From: Sphacelaria rigidula
Taxonomy: Eukaryota; Phaeophyceae; Sphacelariales
Direction of reading: 5' to 3'
NCBI GenBank assembly: GCA_964200075.2
Contig: CAXNAA020000478.1
Span: 1 to 20,952 of the forward strand
DNA: 20,952 bases
This document shows positions 11,001-18,171 of this stretch, piece by piece. A model generated the notes under the pieces. The model had not been told where the DNA came from, did not search any database, and was given only the letters and a program-made list of their open reading frames with translations. The position numbers were made by a program, and so were the translations under genes. Each line of letters starts with the position of its first letter. The first letter of the stretch is position 1.

Positions 11001-11725
11001 ATATCGCGCGATGTACATTGTTGCGCGCAGGCAGCGCCGTCGTTTGCGCGCACGGCTGCAAACTCGCTGTCACCGTGGTTATCGCGGCTGAATCTGGGGG
11101 CCTTCGAGTCGGCACTTGTGGGCATCGGAGTAGAAACTACGGCAGACCTTTGGTGAGGATGGCCTAGTACAATGGCGCACATTCCGTCAACCCTACCCCC
11201 GTGAGCGTGAACAATGATGTCCTACAAACTAGAGTGTTTGGCAAGAACTACTTTCGAAGTTTCGAACAATCCGTGACGTATGAAGGGGTTTGCGATCGCT
11301 GTCTTCATCCCCAACCACTGCTCGCCCCCCCCTCCTGCTCGCCCTGCCGTCCCCCACCCTGCAGCTACGTCGAAGCGCAAGATCTTGCCGCAATCGGTAT
11401 GCACGGACCACAGATCCGTAAGTTTATGCACAACAGGCCTTGAAGACAGTTGTCCTGATAGTTCGGGAATACTTCGGTCCGGCGGTGCGCGTATAAAATG
11501 GCGCAGAGTAGGACGCCGCCGTCAGCGAAAGGAGGAAAGAAGGGCTTTGTTCTGGAGGGGGGAGATCAGCGTGGCACTACGAGGAACCTGCGACAATTTG
11601 TCGACTTGTGTTACTCAGGGGTCTGGATAGCATGGTCAGATGCTGCTGCAGGTCTTGACGTTGATTTGTGCAAGCTACCCGCAAATGCAAAAGTGGGTAA
11701 AGTGCGTGATGTTTGGTTGGTGTAA
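1924..11725 (+). CDS. Calponin-homology (CH) domain protein, six-exon model
   Basis: Proposed exons: 1924-2049, 4669-4830, 7435-7514, 10130-10918, 11365-11417 and 11619-11725. They total 1317 nt, or 438 residues plus a TAA stop, and every junction phase matches (0, 0, 2, 2, 1). Residues 1-42 form an acidic lead. Residues 43 to about 123 form a single CH domain: W44, then LTDGRALCRLVNAIAP (compare the family's L-DG--LC-L-N-L-PGSV), then ENDQ joined to VRNFMHFMDACRRFGVP (compare ENI--FL-A---GV). CH domains bind actin or microtubules, so a cytoskeletal role is the family expectation. The CH part lacks the usual last helix. Residues 124-386 are Ser/Gln-rich with three EQRLQVLD repeats. The C-terminal tail is unrecognised. 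The ATG at 1924 has A at -3; an in-frame ATG at 1816 would add 36 residues that look non-coding. The CH exons are well supported; linking them to the last three rests on splice sites and phase only. Confidence 0.6.
2239..4131. mobile_element. Inverted-repeat (foldback-type) element in CH-gene intron 1
   Basis: A left arm (about 2239-2887) pairs with the reverse complement of a right arm (about 3501-4131). For example, the sequence at 2437, atggaccgcttctcgcgg, reappears as the reverse complement near 3925 as atgaaccgcttctctcgg, and atatggatcact at 2239 matches the reverse complement near 4128. The arms are imperfect with small indels. Inside each arm there is also a ~250-bp direct duplication (2545-2683 against 2800-2923; 3548-3605 against 3783-3830), and another partial copy lies at about 3045-3125 in the spacer. 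Open frames in the arms mirror each other and resemble no transposase. No clean target duplication was found, so the outer ends are approximate. It lies entirely inside intron 1 (2050-4668). Confidence 0.75.
4212..4355. repeat. Short diverged direct repeat
   Basis: An 'atttcgtgatg...acccgaaaagtca'-like sequence at about 4214-4241 recurs as 'atttcgtggtgatgcgacccgaggtca' at about 4327-4352. It lies between the inverted-repeat element and CH exon 2. No gene was seen in 4132-4668. Confidence 0.4.
4669..4830 (+). CDS. CH-domain gene, exon 2 (first half of the CH domain)
   Basis: Fifty-four codons between a strong pyrimidine-rich acceptor (ttttttcgtacgtccaacccag) and the donor GACCAG|gtggca, phase 0 at both ends. 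The residues run TWILQIL, then ESLTDGRALCRLVNAIAPRSV, then NNENDQ. This follows the CH pattern of an N-terminal Trp helix, the L-DG--LC-L-N core helix, P-SV, and the start of the ENI-FL helix. The usual Gly after Pro in the PGSV turn is Arg here. Confidence 0.7.
5420..5671. repeat. Degenerate ACGTTAC subterminal array, left
   Basis: Dense, imperfect ACGTTAC/GTAACGT motifs in both orientations, many of them self-complementary (AACGTT, ACGTAACGT). They form the left subterminal region of the hAT-like element. Confidence 0.85.
5745..6100. repeat. Degenerate ~45-bp tandem repeat, GTACAAGTACAG family
   Basis: About seven diverged units share 'ggttacaagtacagcctgtactc' followed by 'tgcaaacacagtagtgcaag'. 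Each unit contains the self-complementary core GTACAAGTAC / GTAC-AGCCT-GTAC. The array fills the left interior of the hAT-like element and accounts for the open frames there. Confidence 0.8.
6330..6405. repeat. Three copies of a GGCTCCCGAAT motif in A-rich spacers
   Basis: gggctcccgaat (about 6337), ggactcccgaact (about 6364) and ggctcccgaat (about 6388) are separated by A-rich spacers. It is a minor tandem repeat inside the hAT-like element. Confidence 0.65.
6600..6970. repeat. Direct repeats including 'atgaaaataatacggtc'
   Basis: A ~60-bp segment (about 6607-6661, ending 'ttgtctccgaaatg') recurs diverged at about 6848-6903 ('ttctgtccgcgaaatg'). 'atatgaaaata(a)tacggtc' occurs three times between about 6797 and 6962. 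No coding signal was seen. Confidence 0.65.
6990..7414. repeat. Degenerate GTAACGT subterminal array, right
   Basis: A continuous field of GTAACGT/ACGTTAC motifs, becoming an almost perfect (GTAACGT) run at 7379-7414. It is the inverted counterpart of the array at 5420-5671 and ends only about 20 nt before CH exon 3. Confidence 0.85.
7435..7514 (+). CDS. CH-domain gene, exon 3 (second half of the CH domain)
   Basis: The acceptor is ctgctttttttcag and the donor is CG|gtgagt. The 26 codons read VRNFMHFMDACRRFGVPEG followed by ALFDASSR, with the last Arg codon split (phase 2). Joined after exon 2's ENDQ this gives the CH-domain segment equivalent to ENI--FL-A-R-FGV----LF. The pyrimidine tract serving this acceptor directly abuts the right end of the hAT-like element at 7423. 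Confidence 0.75.
7635..7657 (+). CDS. Candidate 23-nt micro-exon that shifts the frame
   Basis: The acceptor cctttttgagcag and donor AAC|gtgagt enclose 23 nt. Read from the first base they give DLVPVVET, which looks like the end of a CH domain (a DL... VV-T pattern). However, exon 3 ends in phase 2, so including this exon puts it in the wrong frame by one base. Skipping it joins exon 3 to exon 10130-10918 in frame. It could be a regulated poison exon, a remnant of the lost CH-domain end, or chance. Confidence 0.3.
7658..8040. other. Intron sequence, no feature recognised
   Basis: Nothing recognisable as coding, RNA or repeat was found between the candidate micro-exon and the start of the satellite region. 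Confidence 0.5.
8436..8683. mobile_element. 248-bp MITE with 24-bp terminal inverted repeats and TTGG target duplication
   Basis: The left end is GAGTCATCCTACGATAGGGG. The right end, reverse-complemented, is GAGTCATCCTACGGTAGGGG. Each continues to about 24 bp with one mismatch. The element is flanked directly by TTGG at 8432-8435 and 8684-8687. It splits a satellite unit: 'aacaatagattt' precedes it and satellite resumes after. A 4-bp duplication with GAG ends is a combination I associate with Sola-type transposons; that link is inference. There is no transposase. Confidence 0.85.
8733..8758. repeat. (AT)n microsatellite
   Basis: Thirteen AT units lie inside the satellite field, just right of the MITE. 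Confidence 0.95.
10130..10918 (+). CDS. CH-domain gene, Ser/Gln-rich exon
   Basis: This is the longest clean open stretch in the window. The acceptor is gtgcctaccttcag. It enters in phase 2, as exon 3 requires, and the proposed donor AAGAC|gtagaa leaves in phase 2, as exon 11365-11417 requires. It encodes a Ser-rich segment, three perfect EQRLQVLD repeats, Gln-rich stretches (six Gln in a row then KQKQQ), and a more ordered end with VRCIAAAVFEAAALAGF and DVVQLLVNVLEKYKSA, probably helical. No known domain was recognised. If left unspliced it ends one residue later at a TAG, so it could instead be the terminal exon. Confidence 0.55.
10227..10298 (+). repeat. Three perfect 24-bp tandem copies encoding EQRLQVLD
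   Basis: gagcagcgcttgcaagtcct + agac is repeated three times without a mismatch. The unit is a multiple of three, so copy-number change would keep the frame. Confidence 0.95.
11365..11417 (+). CDS. CH-domain gene, 53-nt exon
   Basis: A very strong acceptor (a long C/T tract ending ccctgcag) and a consensus donor ATCC|gtaagt enclose 53 nt. The frame YVEAQDLAAIGMHGPQI is fixed by entry in phase 2 and exits in phase 1. The product is not recognised. The splice signals are the best in this gene. Confidence 0.5.
11619..11725 (+). CDS. CH-domain gene, candidate terminal exon
   Basis: After the acceptor gacttgtgttactcag, two bases complete the split Arg codon, then VWIAWSDAAAGLDVDLCKLP continues for 34 codons to TAA at 11723-11725. 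The same frame is open back to an ATG at 11498, so the 5' limit is uncertain. A second donor-like site (GCTGCAG|gtcttg) lies within it. Confidence 0.35.
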
Positions 11726-12935
11726 AATTCAACTGTAAATGTAGCCAACGTGCTGTGACCGTAAGGAATTGGAGCTGACAAGGCTGATGCCTCGAGTTCA
11801 AAGAAATGTGGCGTTGGGTTCAGCCAGCGCGTGTTCGTGTGTAGAGTTGTGGCATAAAAACCAAATTTCACGATTGTAGATATTCTTGGCATGCCCAGAC
11901 ATAGAGGGCGACAATGTAGTTCTACTGCCTTGGTGAAATCTGTGAAGAGCGCAGCAACAACGGCTGCACAAAAAAAAAACAGCAGGATTGGATCCCGCCG
12001 ATTTTCCTTGCATATACGCCGAAGCTCATGTTAGAGGGTGTGCATTTAGTCAGTCTGTCCGGCAATTAACATCGCAAAAGCGGCGGCCTTCCCCACAAAC
12101 ACAGACGCCTGTGCAGCGCAGATGAAAACAATGTACGGCGTGTAATTGATTCTTCTTCGCAAGACTTTTCCAGTAGTGAGATTAACATCAAATAGTGGAT
12201 CCAGTTGACGATTGTCAACAACATTAAATTCCAGGGGGCGACCGTACAACAAGCACGGCGAAAGGGACGGTACGGAAATATTCGAGGCAACAAACGCGAA
12301 TATCTATGAGCGCTCGAGAACAACAGGTACAGCGAGCACCATGCGGGTGCGGGGAATCTTCACGTTCTGGAGTCATACAAACGCTAGAAGTTATACAATC
12401 TACACATGGCACGATCCACACTCTACACATGCACGGTCCACATCACGGTCGAGTCTGACCGCAGCAGGTTATCTTGCGATACATTGCCTGTGCTAGCGGT
12501 GACGTCATTCAGACACTTTCGCGATTGTTTAACTACGATGGTGACTCGCGTGCTTAGAGATGTCCTTTCACTTGTGTCCCACTGCGCCGCCATATCCTCG
12601 TTGGCCGTGGGTGCTTTTTTTTCTCTGTATCTCCGCTTTTCTTCGCGTCAAGGCAACCTGCGGAGGGGTACGAGGAATGTAGGGGGTCAGAGGGCAACCA
12701 TGACTAGAGAATTTTTGACCAGGGAACAGAAACGTCGTCCGGCACTAGGAAGTCACAAATTCATCGTAGGTGCGGCACATGTACTTATGGGTGGCAAGGC
12801 GTCTTTGAACAAGCCCGACCTACAGGCGGAAACTCGATGTTTAACGCCACGATTGAGTTGGTATTTAAAAAAGCCGTTCAACACAACAAATAGATCCTTC
12901 GAACCTTCCAATTGAAGTGTATCCCGTAACTAGGG
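11726..12935. other. Gap between convergent genes, probably 3' UTRs
   Basis: No recognised gene. It contains a 169-codon plus-strand frame (12406-12915) and a minus-strand frame of about 85 codons (12046-12308), neither matching a known family. No poly(A) signal could be assigned. Confidence 0.45.
12046..12308 (-). CDS. Unassigned minus-strand frame, possible terminal exon
   Basis: The frame opens directly after a pyrimidine-rich tag acceptor-like site (ctgttgttctcgagcgctcatag) and runs about 85 codons to a TGA or TAA-type stop at 12046. It includes a polar stretch RPLEFNVVDNRQLDPLFDV and then a hydrophobic segment IVFICAAQASVFVGKAAAFAMLIAG that could span a membrane. I do not recognise it. 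It could be the last exon of a gene overlapping the convergent pair, an eroded fragment, or chance. Confidence 0.2.
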
Positions 12936-13256
12936 TCATACTCCATCGACCAGGCGTTCCGTATCTCCGGCTACCCCCACCACACCGGCACATACGTAAC
13001 TGCAAACTCTGTTTGCCTTGTTTCCCCTCCTCCTTTTCACCTTCTTCTCCATACGCTTTTCCATTTCTTTCCTAGTATCCGCCAAGGACACCGGCTTGTC
13101 ACCGGCGTTAACCTCGTCCCCTTCCGATTCGTCATCCGAAACATCGGGGTCATTCGATGCCCCCGGAAACTCCCAGGACGGGGGTTGTGGAGGTCCGCAC
13201 ATGATGTTCGCTTCTGGGTCCGTCGAGAGGAGCTTTTTGGTGTAGTTCGATATCAC
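12936..13256 (-). CDS. ODA1: Docking-complex gene, terminal exon
   Basis: After the acceptor tttcgtttcgctgtgacacag it starts VISNYTKKLLSTDPEAN, then CGPPQPPSWEFPG, the acidic DVSDDESEGDEV, PVSLADTRKEMEKR and a basic KKVKRRRGNKANR, ending at a TGA (12936-12938). An acidic patch followed by a 'PLT-E-L-' style segment is typical after LIEQR in ODA1/CCDC114 proteins, which ties this exon to the upstream one. The last 25 residues look unconstrained. Confidence 0.75.
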   Translation of the reverse strand: MISNYTKKLLSTDPEANIMCGPPQPPSWEFPGASNDPDVSDDESEGDEVNAGDKPVSLADTRKEMEKRMEKKVKRRRGNKANRVCSYVCAGVVGVAGDTERLVDGV

Positions 13257-13705
13257 CTGTGTCACAGCGAAACGAAATAAACGCATCATGCTGGCTTAAT
13301 ACGACGACGAAGTAAAACGCGACTTTTGTACGTATACGCCACCGAGACCCGGTGGTTAAACTATAATAATACATCATCGGCTACTTCGGACGAAGTAGCG
13401 GGTTAGAACTCTGACAGTCACGGTTTATCTTACTGATCTCCGTCGTAGGGAAGCATGAGAACGTGCGGTACCGAAAGAAGTTCAATGAAAATCGACACAC
13501 TGGGGGAATGCTGGTATAATGCTCGAACTGAACTGCAGGGCAGGTACCGGAGGAGAGATGGGTAAATCCCTTGAGACAATGGATTCGTCCCGAGGAAGGA
13601 GAGGGGTGAGAATAATCGTTCGAAAGCGAGGCGTTTCACGTGAAGAATACAAGCAAAGCGCGAAAAGCTGGCGTCTTTATCCTCCAACGCTGCAAGCAAA
13701 CATGC

Positions 13706-13744
<39 letters not shown>

Positions 13745-16700
13745 CAAGAGGATTCACACAATGTCGGTGGTCAAGGTTCCATTTGGGTTCAGAGAACTGC
13801 TTATTGGTCGAGCTAAGATCGGGTGCACGTGATCGTGCCATCGCCTACACATACTGTGTTGTCGTGAAGAGTTCCTCCCCTGGTCAAGTGAAATATCAAG
13901 CGAAATCAATTTTATCTGCTCGCCTGCATCGATCGCTGCTCGATGAGGCTCATGTAGTCCACGATATTGGAAACCGTGACCCCTTGGCCTGTGAGCGTAC
14001 TGGCCATCGACTGTAGACCGGCGGCGCGCTCGCCAGTGGCATCCTTCGCGGCTGTCTGCAAGTACTGGTCACATTGGATCTTGAAGCAGATAGATTGTGC
14101 CTGCAGTCCGATGGAGGGGAGGGGGCGGGGTGTGGGGAGAACCGTGGGTTCAAGCGACGTTGTTACCGGCAGCCTTATTGTCAAGCTTGGCCCCGCTTCA
14201 AGTCGTGGCGCTCACTACCCCCCATAAACTTCGCGAGAATCCTTCCTCGAAGGAAGCCATAGGTTTCATTCGGTTCAACAGGAATCACGACGGAAAATCA
14301 CTACTAGGCGTCGACTATCGTCTCGGGTCCTTGAATAGTACGTATACACGGCGACCAGAGCTCATCGTTTCGGCGAGACTTCAGCGTGTAAAGTTCCATA
14401 CGCCAATTCCGGTTCATCTCTGGAGCAGTAGGCTTATACCACGGCGCGACGCGAGGCACAGCGAGCAGCAGCACACGACACTGTTATATAGCTTGGGGCA
14501 CATCGTTGGTTCGCAAGACGTTTCGCGTGGCGATAGTTTGCTTGACCTGCAGTACACATACAGTAGGTGGGCCAATCAGAAGTACAGGTGTGTCCAGAAA
14601 GAGTGCATACTTTGTGTAGATCACCATACCAATTTACAGGTTGGCCCTGCACATAAGCCCAATGCTTACTAAAGCAGTGTACCCGTAAGAGACATACCTT
14701 ATATAGGCCTTATACTGCCTATGGGGATACAAAGCTCACCTTTTTGGCCAAACGATCAGCCATTTGCTGAGATTCTTCGACCTTTTCCGCCCAGGCCTCG
14801 TTAGCTGCCCTCTGTGCTTGGGCCCTCTCTTGAAGATCGCGGATGATCGCTACCCTTTGCTTCTCCTCCACTCCTTGTTCCTGTTCGTACTTGGCGATCT
14901 CTGCCTGTTGTTGTTCGAGGCATACAGTCAGGAGGACTGGGTGCTTGAGGTGTTAACAGCGAAGATCATTCTTGAATATTGTAGACACGGGGGAGGTGCG
15001 CAATGCGCAACCTTGCTACATGCACTCTTGTACACACGTGATTCGCACCGGTGTATGCTTCAAGTTTTTTCAACTAATGTTGTATACCGTATCCTGGGCT
15101 GCTTGTGCTGCATATGTTCTCCTCTGCCGTGCACGTTTAGTGTACTCGTTGTGCTCATCCTGTACTCGAGTCCACATTCCGCATGTACCTCCAACTCCTC
15201 CGTTTTCTCGAGGTGCTGATCGGTCTCCTGGTTAACGGTCTGTATGTAATTGAACAACGAGAAGTGCTCGTCTTCCTGCTTGATGAACACGGCCACCAAT
15301 CGGTCCAGGTCATCGATGTTGGAAACAGTCTTGAGCTCCTCGAACGCCTCCTCGTACCACTGACAACAGGTAAAGATATGCGGAATCAGGTAGAGTCAAA
15401 GCGGGACGGTATCTTACCTGGACACACCACAAACACGTGTGAAACTGCGTTCTATGCCTCACAAACGCTATTTCAACCTCATGGAGTGAAGGGTAGGAGC
15501 TACTGCTTCCCCGACGTATGATTGGGCCGCTTGCAATGCTCGTGTGAAATACGACATCACATCACTCTGGGAGTAACATTCCGCGTAATTCACGTACTAT
15601 GTCAGTACTCCAGAGCCGGAGATCGCAAAAGGGTCCAGGGGGGGGCCTACACCAATTTGCTGCTGATACATATTTCTGAATACCCCTATCGAGTAGGTAC
15701 AAGAGTAGGCCACAAGAGCCTACCGCTATGGTAAAAAAATGATACCTTTATCTTATTTTCGATAGCTTTATCGGTGGCCTCTTCCTTCTCTTCGGCCTCC
15801 TGCATCTCTGCGACCTGTTGGCGTAATACGTCTTCCTCTGGGATCGTCATGTTACCCGCTTTTTCTACAACGGAAAGGGTGTGATCCATATCTTTTCCCT
15901 CCTTCGCCGCCCTGTTCACGCTCTCCTCAAATTTTTCGTTCTGGAAGATTCCCAGGTACGGCGGGCGGAGAACGTTGGAAGACAACATGCACGGAGAAAT
16001 ATCGCGCGCTGTTTCTCCTGGTTTGGATAACCCGCACTTCACGCAATCGCTGCTCGTAGCCAGGCAACGATGACTCTCGGGGGAAGAGCGCAAGTATTAT
16101 ATGAATGGTTGGAGCCAACTTCGAGAAAAGATCCGACAGATTTGACAGTAGGTAAAATCTGGGGTACAATTATCACCACTTGATCTTCCCTATCCAAATT
16201 TCGACGCGGAAAGTGGCACCTGAACACGACAAAACGGAAATCGACACTTCGTGGTGGAGGAGATCATTTGCGACCGTGTCATCTTCGGACGAGATTCCGG
16301 CTGATACGAGCGAACTTGCTAGTACCACGACCTCCATTCGAGACGCTCAAGCCAGACGTTAGAGTACATTCTCTTGCACAGAAAACGCTAGGATTCGGGC
16401 ACAACCGACTGACCTGCATCTCGATGAAGTTCGTGAGTTCGGAAAGCGTGGAGTCGAAGCGTTCCTTCTGTTCCCTATTCTGCAGCAGAAGGTCCTGCTC
16501 GGAGAGAACATGTTTTGTATAGCTTCAATACCAAGCATCGGACGGGTCCAAGGCACAAGACGTCCCGTCCGACGATTCTCCGTGATTGCGTTGTTCACAA
16601 ATATACAGCCGATATGTCTCCGGATCACGCATCCACGATACGCATAGCGTACTGAGGTAGTCGATGTTGGAAACCGTTGGACGAAATAGCTCAAGCGCAA

Positions 16701-18171
16701 AGCTGTTCTGGTTCTTCACCTCCTTATTCTTGACCAGCTCTTCTCGATGTTCGTGAACAGCGGACGCCTGCATCATGAGAGCTGATATTTCCCCGCGGAC
16801 TTGGTGGATGCTGGCCTCGAGCTGGGCGTGAACCTCGTTCGCCGTCGTGCGTTCTTTGCGAAGATGATTGATCTCGCTCTTGAGTTGGGCGTTGCCGTTT
16901 ACTATCTCGCTGTGTCGAATCAGGAGCTACAATAGTCGTCGAGGCGAGTCGTGTACGTCGAACGAAGTGGGGACACGTCATGTACCACAGCCAGTGGCAT
17001 ATGGCTCCATGGCCGCTGTTGTTGTCTTATGCCCAAGGTATTGCGCACACCGAACAGTTCGGCCGCCTCGCCCGATCGCACAACATCACCGTGGAAGCAA
17101 ATGGCACATGTGCATACAGTCAGCACGAAGACATTCAGCTTAACGCGCACAAAAACACAGCCAAAGAATCTAAACGACACCCTCATAGAATCATAGTCGA
17201 TGGATGCTGCGCTCGCCTTGTTGAGTCGCGCTTCCAAGTTTGATACTAACTTTCTCTGGTTTTGGTCCGCTTGCTTGGTGGGATCCAACCCGTCGGCCCT
17301 CTGGTGTGCAGGGTTTGGGGTCGTCCTGACATCGAGTGAGTTAACAGAAGCAAGGGGGTCAGTGAACAAGACATTTAGTCTATTAGATTTCAAAGCATGC
17401 TTGGTCCTTGACTCTTCGGGACAAAGTGCTGCTGCTGCAGCAGCACAACATTGGTGTTTAGAGTTCTTCCACCACGAAACGTCTGAGATGTTTGATGCCA
17501 GGATACTCGAGCAGATAAACCAACCTGGAAATGACGCGAGGATTGGCAGTCATGAACTGGCAATATACCATATTGACCAAGGGTTGCAAATTGCGTAGCG
17601 GATAGGTAACAGCGGGGCATGCAAGAAACCAATGCTCCCTGCTTCGTGGAGCAACGGCGGGGTGTTCGGGCGTGTATTAGGTCACGAACGGAAGATATGT
17701 CCAAGCTCGAAAACACTGTGCTCTGTACCTATGAAGGTTGAGAACGTCGATTGCGTCCGATTTCGTCCTGAGTCGCAGAGCATTGATCTCGCTCCTTGCA
17801 TGTCGTAAAGCCTGCGCTAGTCCAAGCATTCGGTTGGTGAGAACGGCGAGAACACAACAAGTGGGTCAATGATGCAAGAGAGACGAATTGAAGATTTGTT
17901 GTCCTCCTCGCTAAATGTTAGGGGCCATATGGTGCATGACCTACGGCGGAGAAGCAGAACATGAAATCAATAATTTCAGGGAATACCTAACCTTCTTTTT
18001 GCTCAAAAGCAGGCACAGAGGACACCACAATATAGAAGGATCGATCTTCAGCCGCATGATTGACCGAGACAGAGGTGTACATGGTGGTGGCGAAACCCGC
18101 CGCAGGTTCATACTGAGAGTGTCTTCTTCTCTGCTAAGGGTATACCTAGGCTTCGGCGGTTCCCTAACCAT
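12936..18171 (-). CDS. ODA1: Outer dynein arm docking-complex coiled-coil protein (ODA1/DC2, CCDC114/CCDC63 family)
   Basis: Exons in transcript order: 18171-18097 (candidate first), 17811-17729, then a gap, 17300-17181, 16926-16720, 16494-16414, 15940-15746, 15359-15189, 14904-14740, 14100-13924 and 13256-12936. The last eight join in phase 0 and give 478 residues, close to the family's ~550-600. Family landmarks in order: LEARLNKA (family LENRLDKA), LKSEINHLRKER (family L--EI-NLR-ER), WYEEAFEEL then IDDLDRLVAVFI, EDEHFSLFNYI-TVNQE (family EDQNF-LFNYVNE-N-E), QGVEEKQRVAIIRDLQ, QSICFKIQCD, VSNIVDYMSLIEQR, and a C-terminal acidic patch DVSDDESEGDE before PVSLADTRKEME. The protein is coiled coil and helps anchor outer dynein arms to axonemal doublet microtubules, so motile flagella are implied. 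Nothing about its regulation can be read here. DC2/ODA1-type is favoured over the related CCDC151/ODA10. Confidence 0.85.
13257..13923 (-). other. Probable GC-AG intron
   Basis: The exon ending in LIEQRSMQ stops at CAG|gcgagc, a GC donor in good exon context. There is no usable GT donor downstream before the in-frame TAA at 13912-13914. The acceptor gacacag|GTG leads in phase 0 into the family-typical C-terminus. The intron contains a (TA)n run and a perfect 9-bp stem with a 2-base loop at 13380-13399 (gctacttcg-ga-cgaagtagc). Confidence 0.6.
13712..13741. repeat. (AT)n microsatellite
   Basis: About fifteen AT units within the last intron of the docking-complex gene. Confidence 0.95.
13924..14100 (-). 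CDS. ODA1: Docking-complex gene, exon with QSICFKIQCD and LIEQR
   Basis: Fifty-nine codons after the acceptor cctccatcggactgcag. The pattern Q-SI--KI-CD, about 30 variable residues, then VTVSNIVDYMSLIEQR matches the late family segment (I--F-KI-C---, VT--N---YL--IEQR). If read through, it would stop four codons later, losing the conserved acidic C-terminus. Confidence 0.85.
14740..14904 (-). CDS. ODA1: Docking-complex gene, coiled-coil exon
   Basis: Fifty-five codons, AEIAKYEQEQGVEEKQRVAI then IRDLQERAQAQR to LAKK, followed by the donor gtgagc. It matches the family's EEI--F--QG---DNQR--IL-ELE coiled coil directly after the LFNYV motif. Phase 0 at both ends. The acceptor is caacaacag. Confidence 0.85.
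15189..15359 (-). CDS. ODA1: Docking-complex gene, signature exon (YEEAF and FSLFNY)
   Basis: Fifty-seven codons between ctttacctgttgtcag and GAG|gtacat. WYEEAFEELKTVSNIDDLDR leads into LVAVFIKQEDEHFSLFNYIQ and then TVNQETDQHLEK. This is the most diagnostic block of the ODA1/CCDC114/CCDC63 family and the main reason for the family call. Confidence 0.92.
15746..15940 (-). CDS. ODA1: Docking-complex gene, EK-rich exon
   Basis: Sixty-five codons between gggaatcttccag and AAG|gtatca: NEKFEESVNRAAKEGKDMDH, a MTIPEEDVLRQQVAE segment (family --LS-EEE--LR-KV) and EKEEATDKAIENKIK joining directly to WYEEAF. Highly charged coiled coil, phase 0 at both ends. Confidence 0.8.
16414..16494 (-). CDS. ODA1: Docking-complex gene, 27-codon exon
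   Basis: DLLLQNREQKERFDSTLSEL then TNFIEMQ, between tctctccgagcag and CAG|gtcagt. With the previous exon it gives HREELVKNKEDLLLQN...FIE, aligning without gaps to the family's RDEA---M--LK-QADKE--F---W-EL---IE. Confidence 0.75.
16720..16926 (-). CDS. ODA1: Docking-complex gene, 69-codon coiled-coil exon
   Basis: LLIRHSEIVNGNAQLKSEIN then HLRKERTTANEVHAQLEASI and on to VHEHREELVKNKE. The LK-EI--LR-ER motif is typical of the family. The acceptor is gactattgtag and the donor GAG|gtgaag, phase 0 at both ends. Confidence 0.8.
17181..17300 (-). CDS. ODA1: Docking-complex gene, LENRLDKA-type exon
   Basis: Forty codons: RADGLDPTKQADQNQRKLVS then NLEARLNKASAASIDYDSMR. The family has a GG-NA--EN---I-KQI--LENRLDKA segment here. 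The acceptor ends ccctgcacaccag and the donor is AGG|gtgtcg. Confidence 0.7.
17729..17811 (-). CDS. ODA1: Docking-complex gene, upstream coiled-coil exon (phase not reconciled)
   Basis: A long pyrimidine-rich acceptor (ending ggactagcgcag) opens ALRHARSEINALRLRTKSDA then IDVLNLHR, with donor AG|gtacag. The family's N-terminal R--IE-L---N--L coiled coil is the likely equivalent. It ends in phase 2 whereas the next recognised exon starts in phase 0, so at least one exon of length 3n+1 is missing from the model, or this exon is wrong. Confidence 0.45.
18097..18171 (-). CDS. ODA1: Docking-complex gene, candidate first exon
   Basis: The ATG has A at -3 and G at +4 (a good initiation context), followed by VREPPKPRYTLSREEDTLSM then NLRR and the donor CGG|gtttcg in phase 0, matching the next exon. 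It has no strong sequence match, so it rests on splice phase, context and position. Confidence 0.3.

Noticed and set aside
11485-11498. TATAAAA-like box directly before an ATG
   Set aside because: The box touches the ATG, too close for a TATA box, and the downstream frame is better explained as a continuation of the CH-gene 3' exon.
12406-12915. 169-codon plus-strand frame
   Set aside because: No recognisable domain, composition typical of chance frames in this DNA, and it lies in the probable 3' UTR region between convergent genes.
13519-14016. 165-codon plus-strand frame containing an (IY)n run
   Set aside because: It reads through the (AT)n microsatellite and antisense to the docking-complex exon and its last intron.
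14097-14672. 191-codon plus-strand frame
   Set aside because: It covers the end of a docking-complex exon region and the intron on the opposite strand, with no homology; the minus-strand exon has family motifs.
17200-17598. 132-codon plus-strand frame with an Ala run
   Set aside because: It is antisense to the LENRLDKA-type exon, and the Ala run comes from a GCT/CAG simple repeat.
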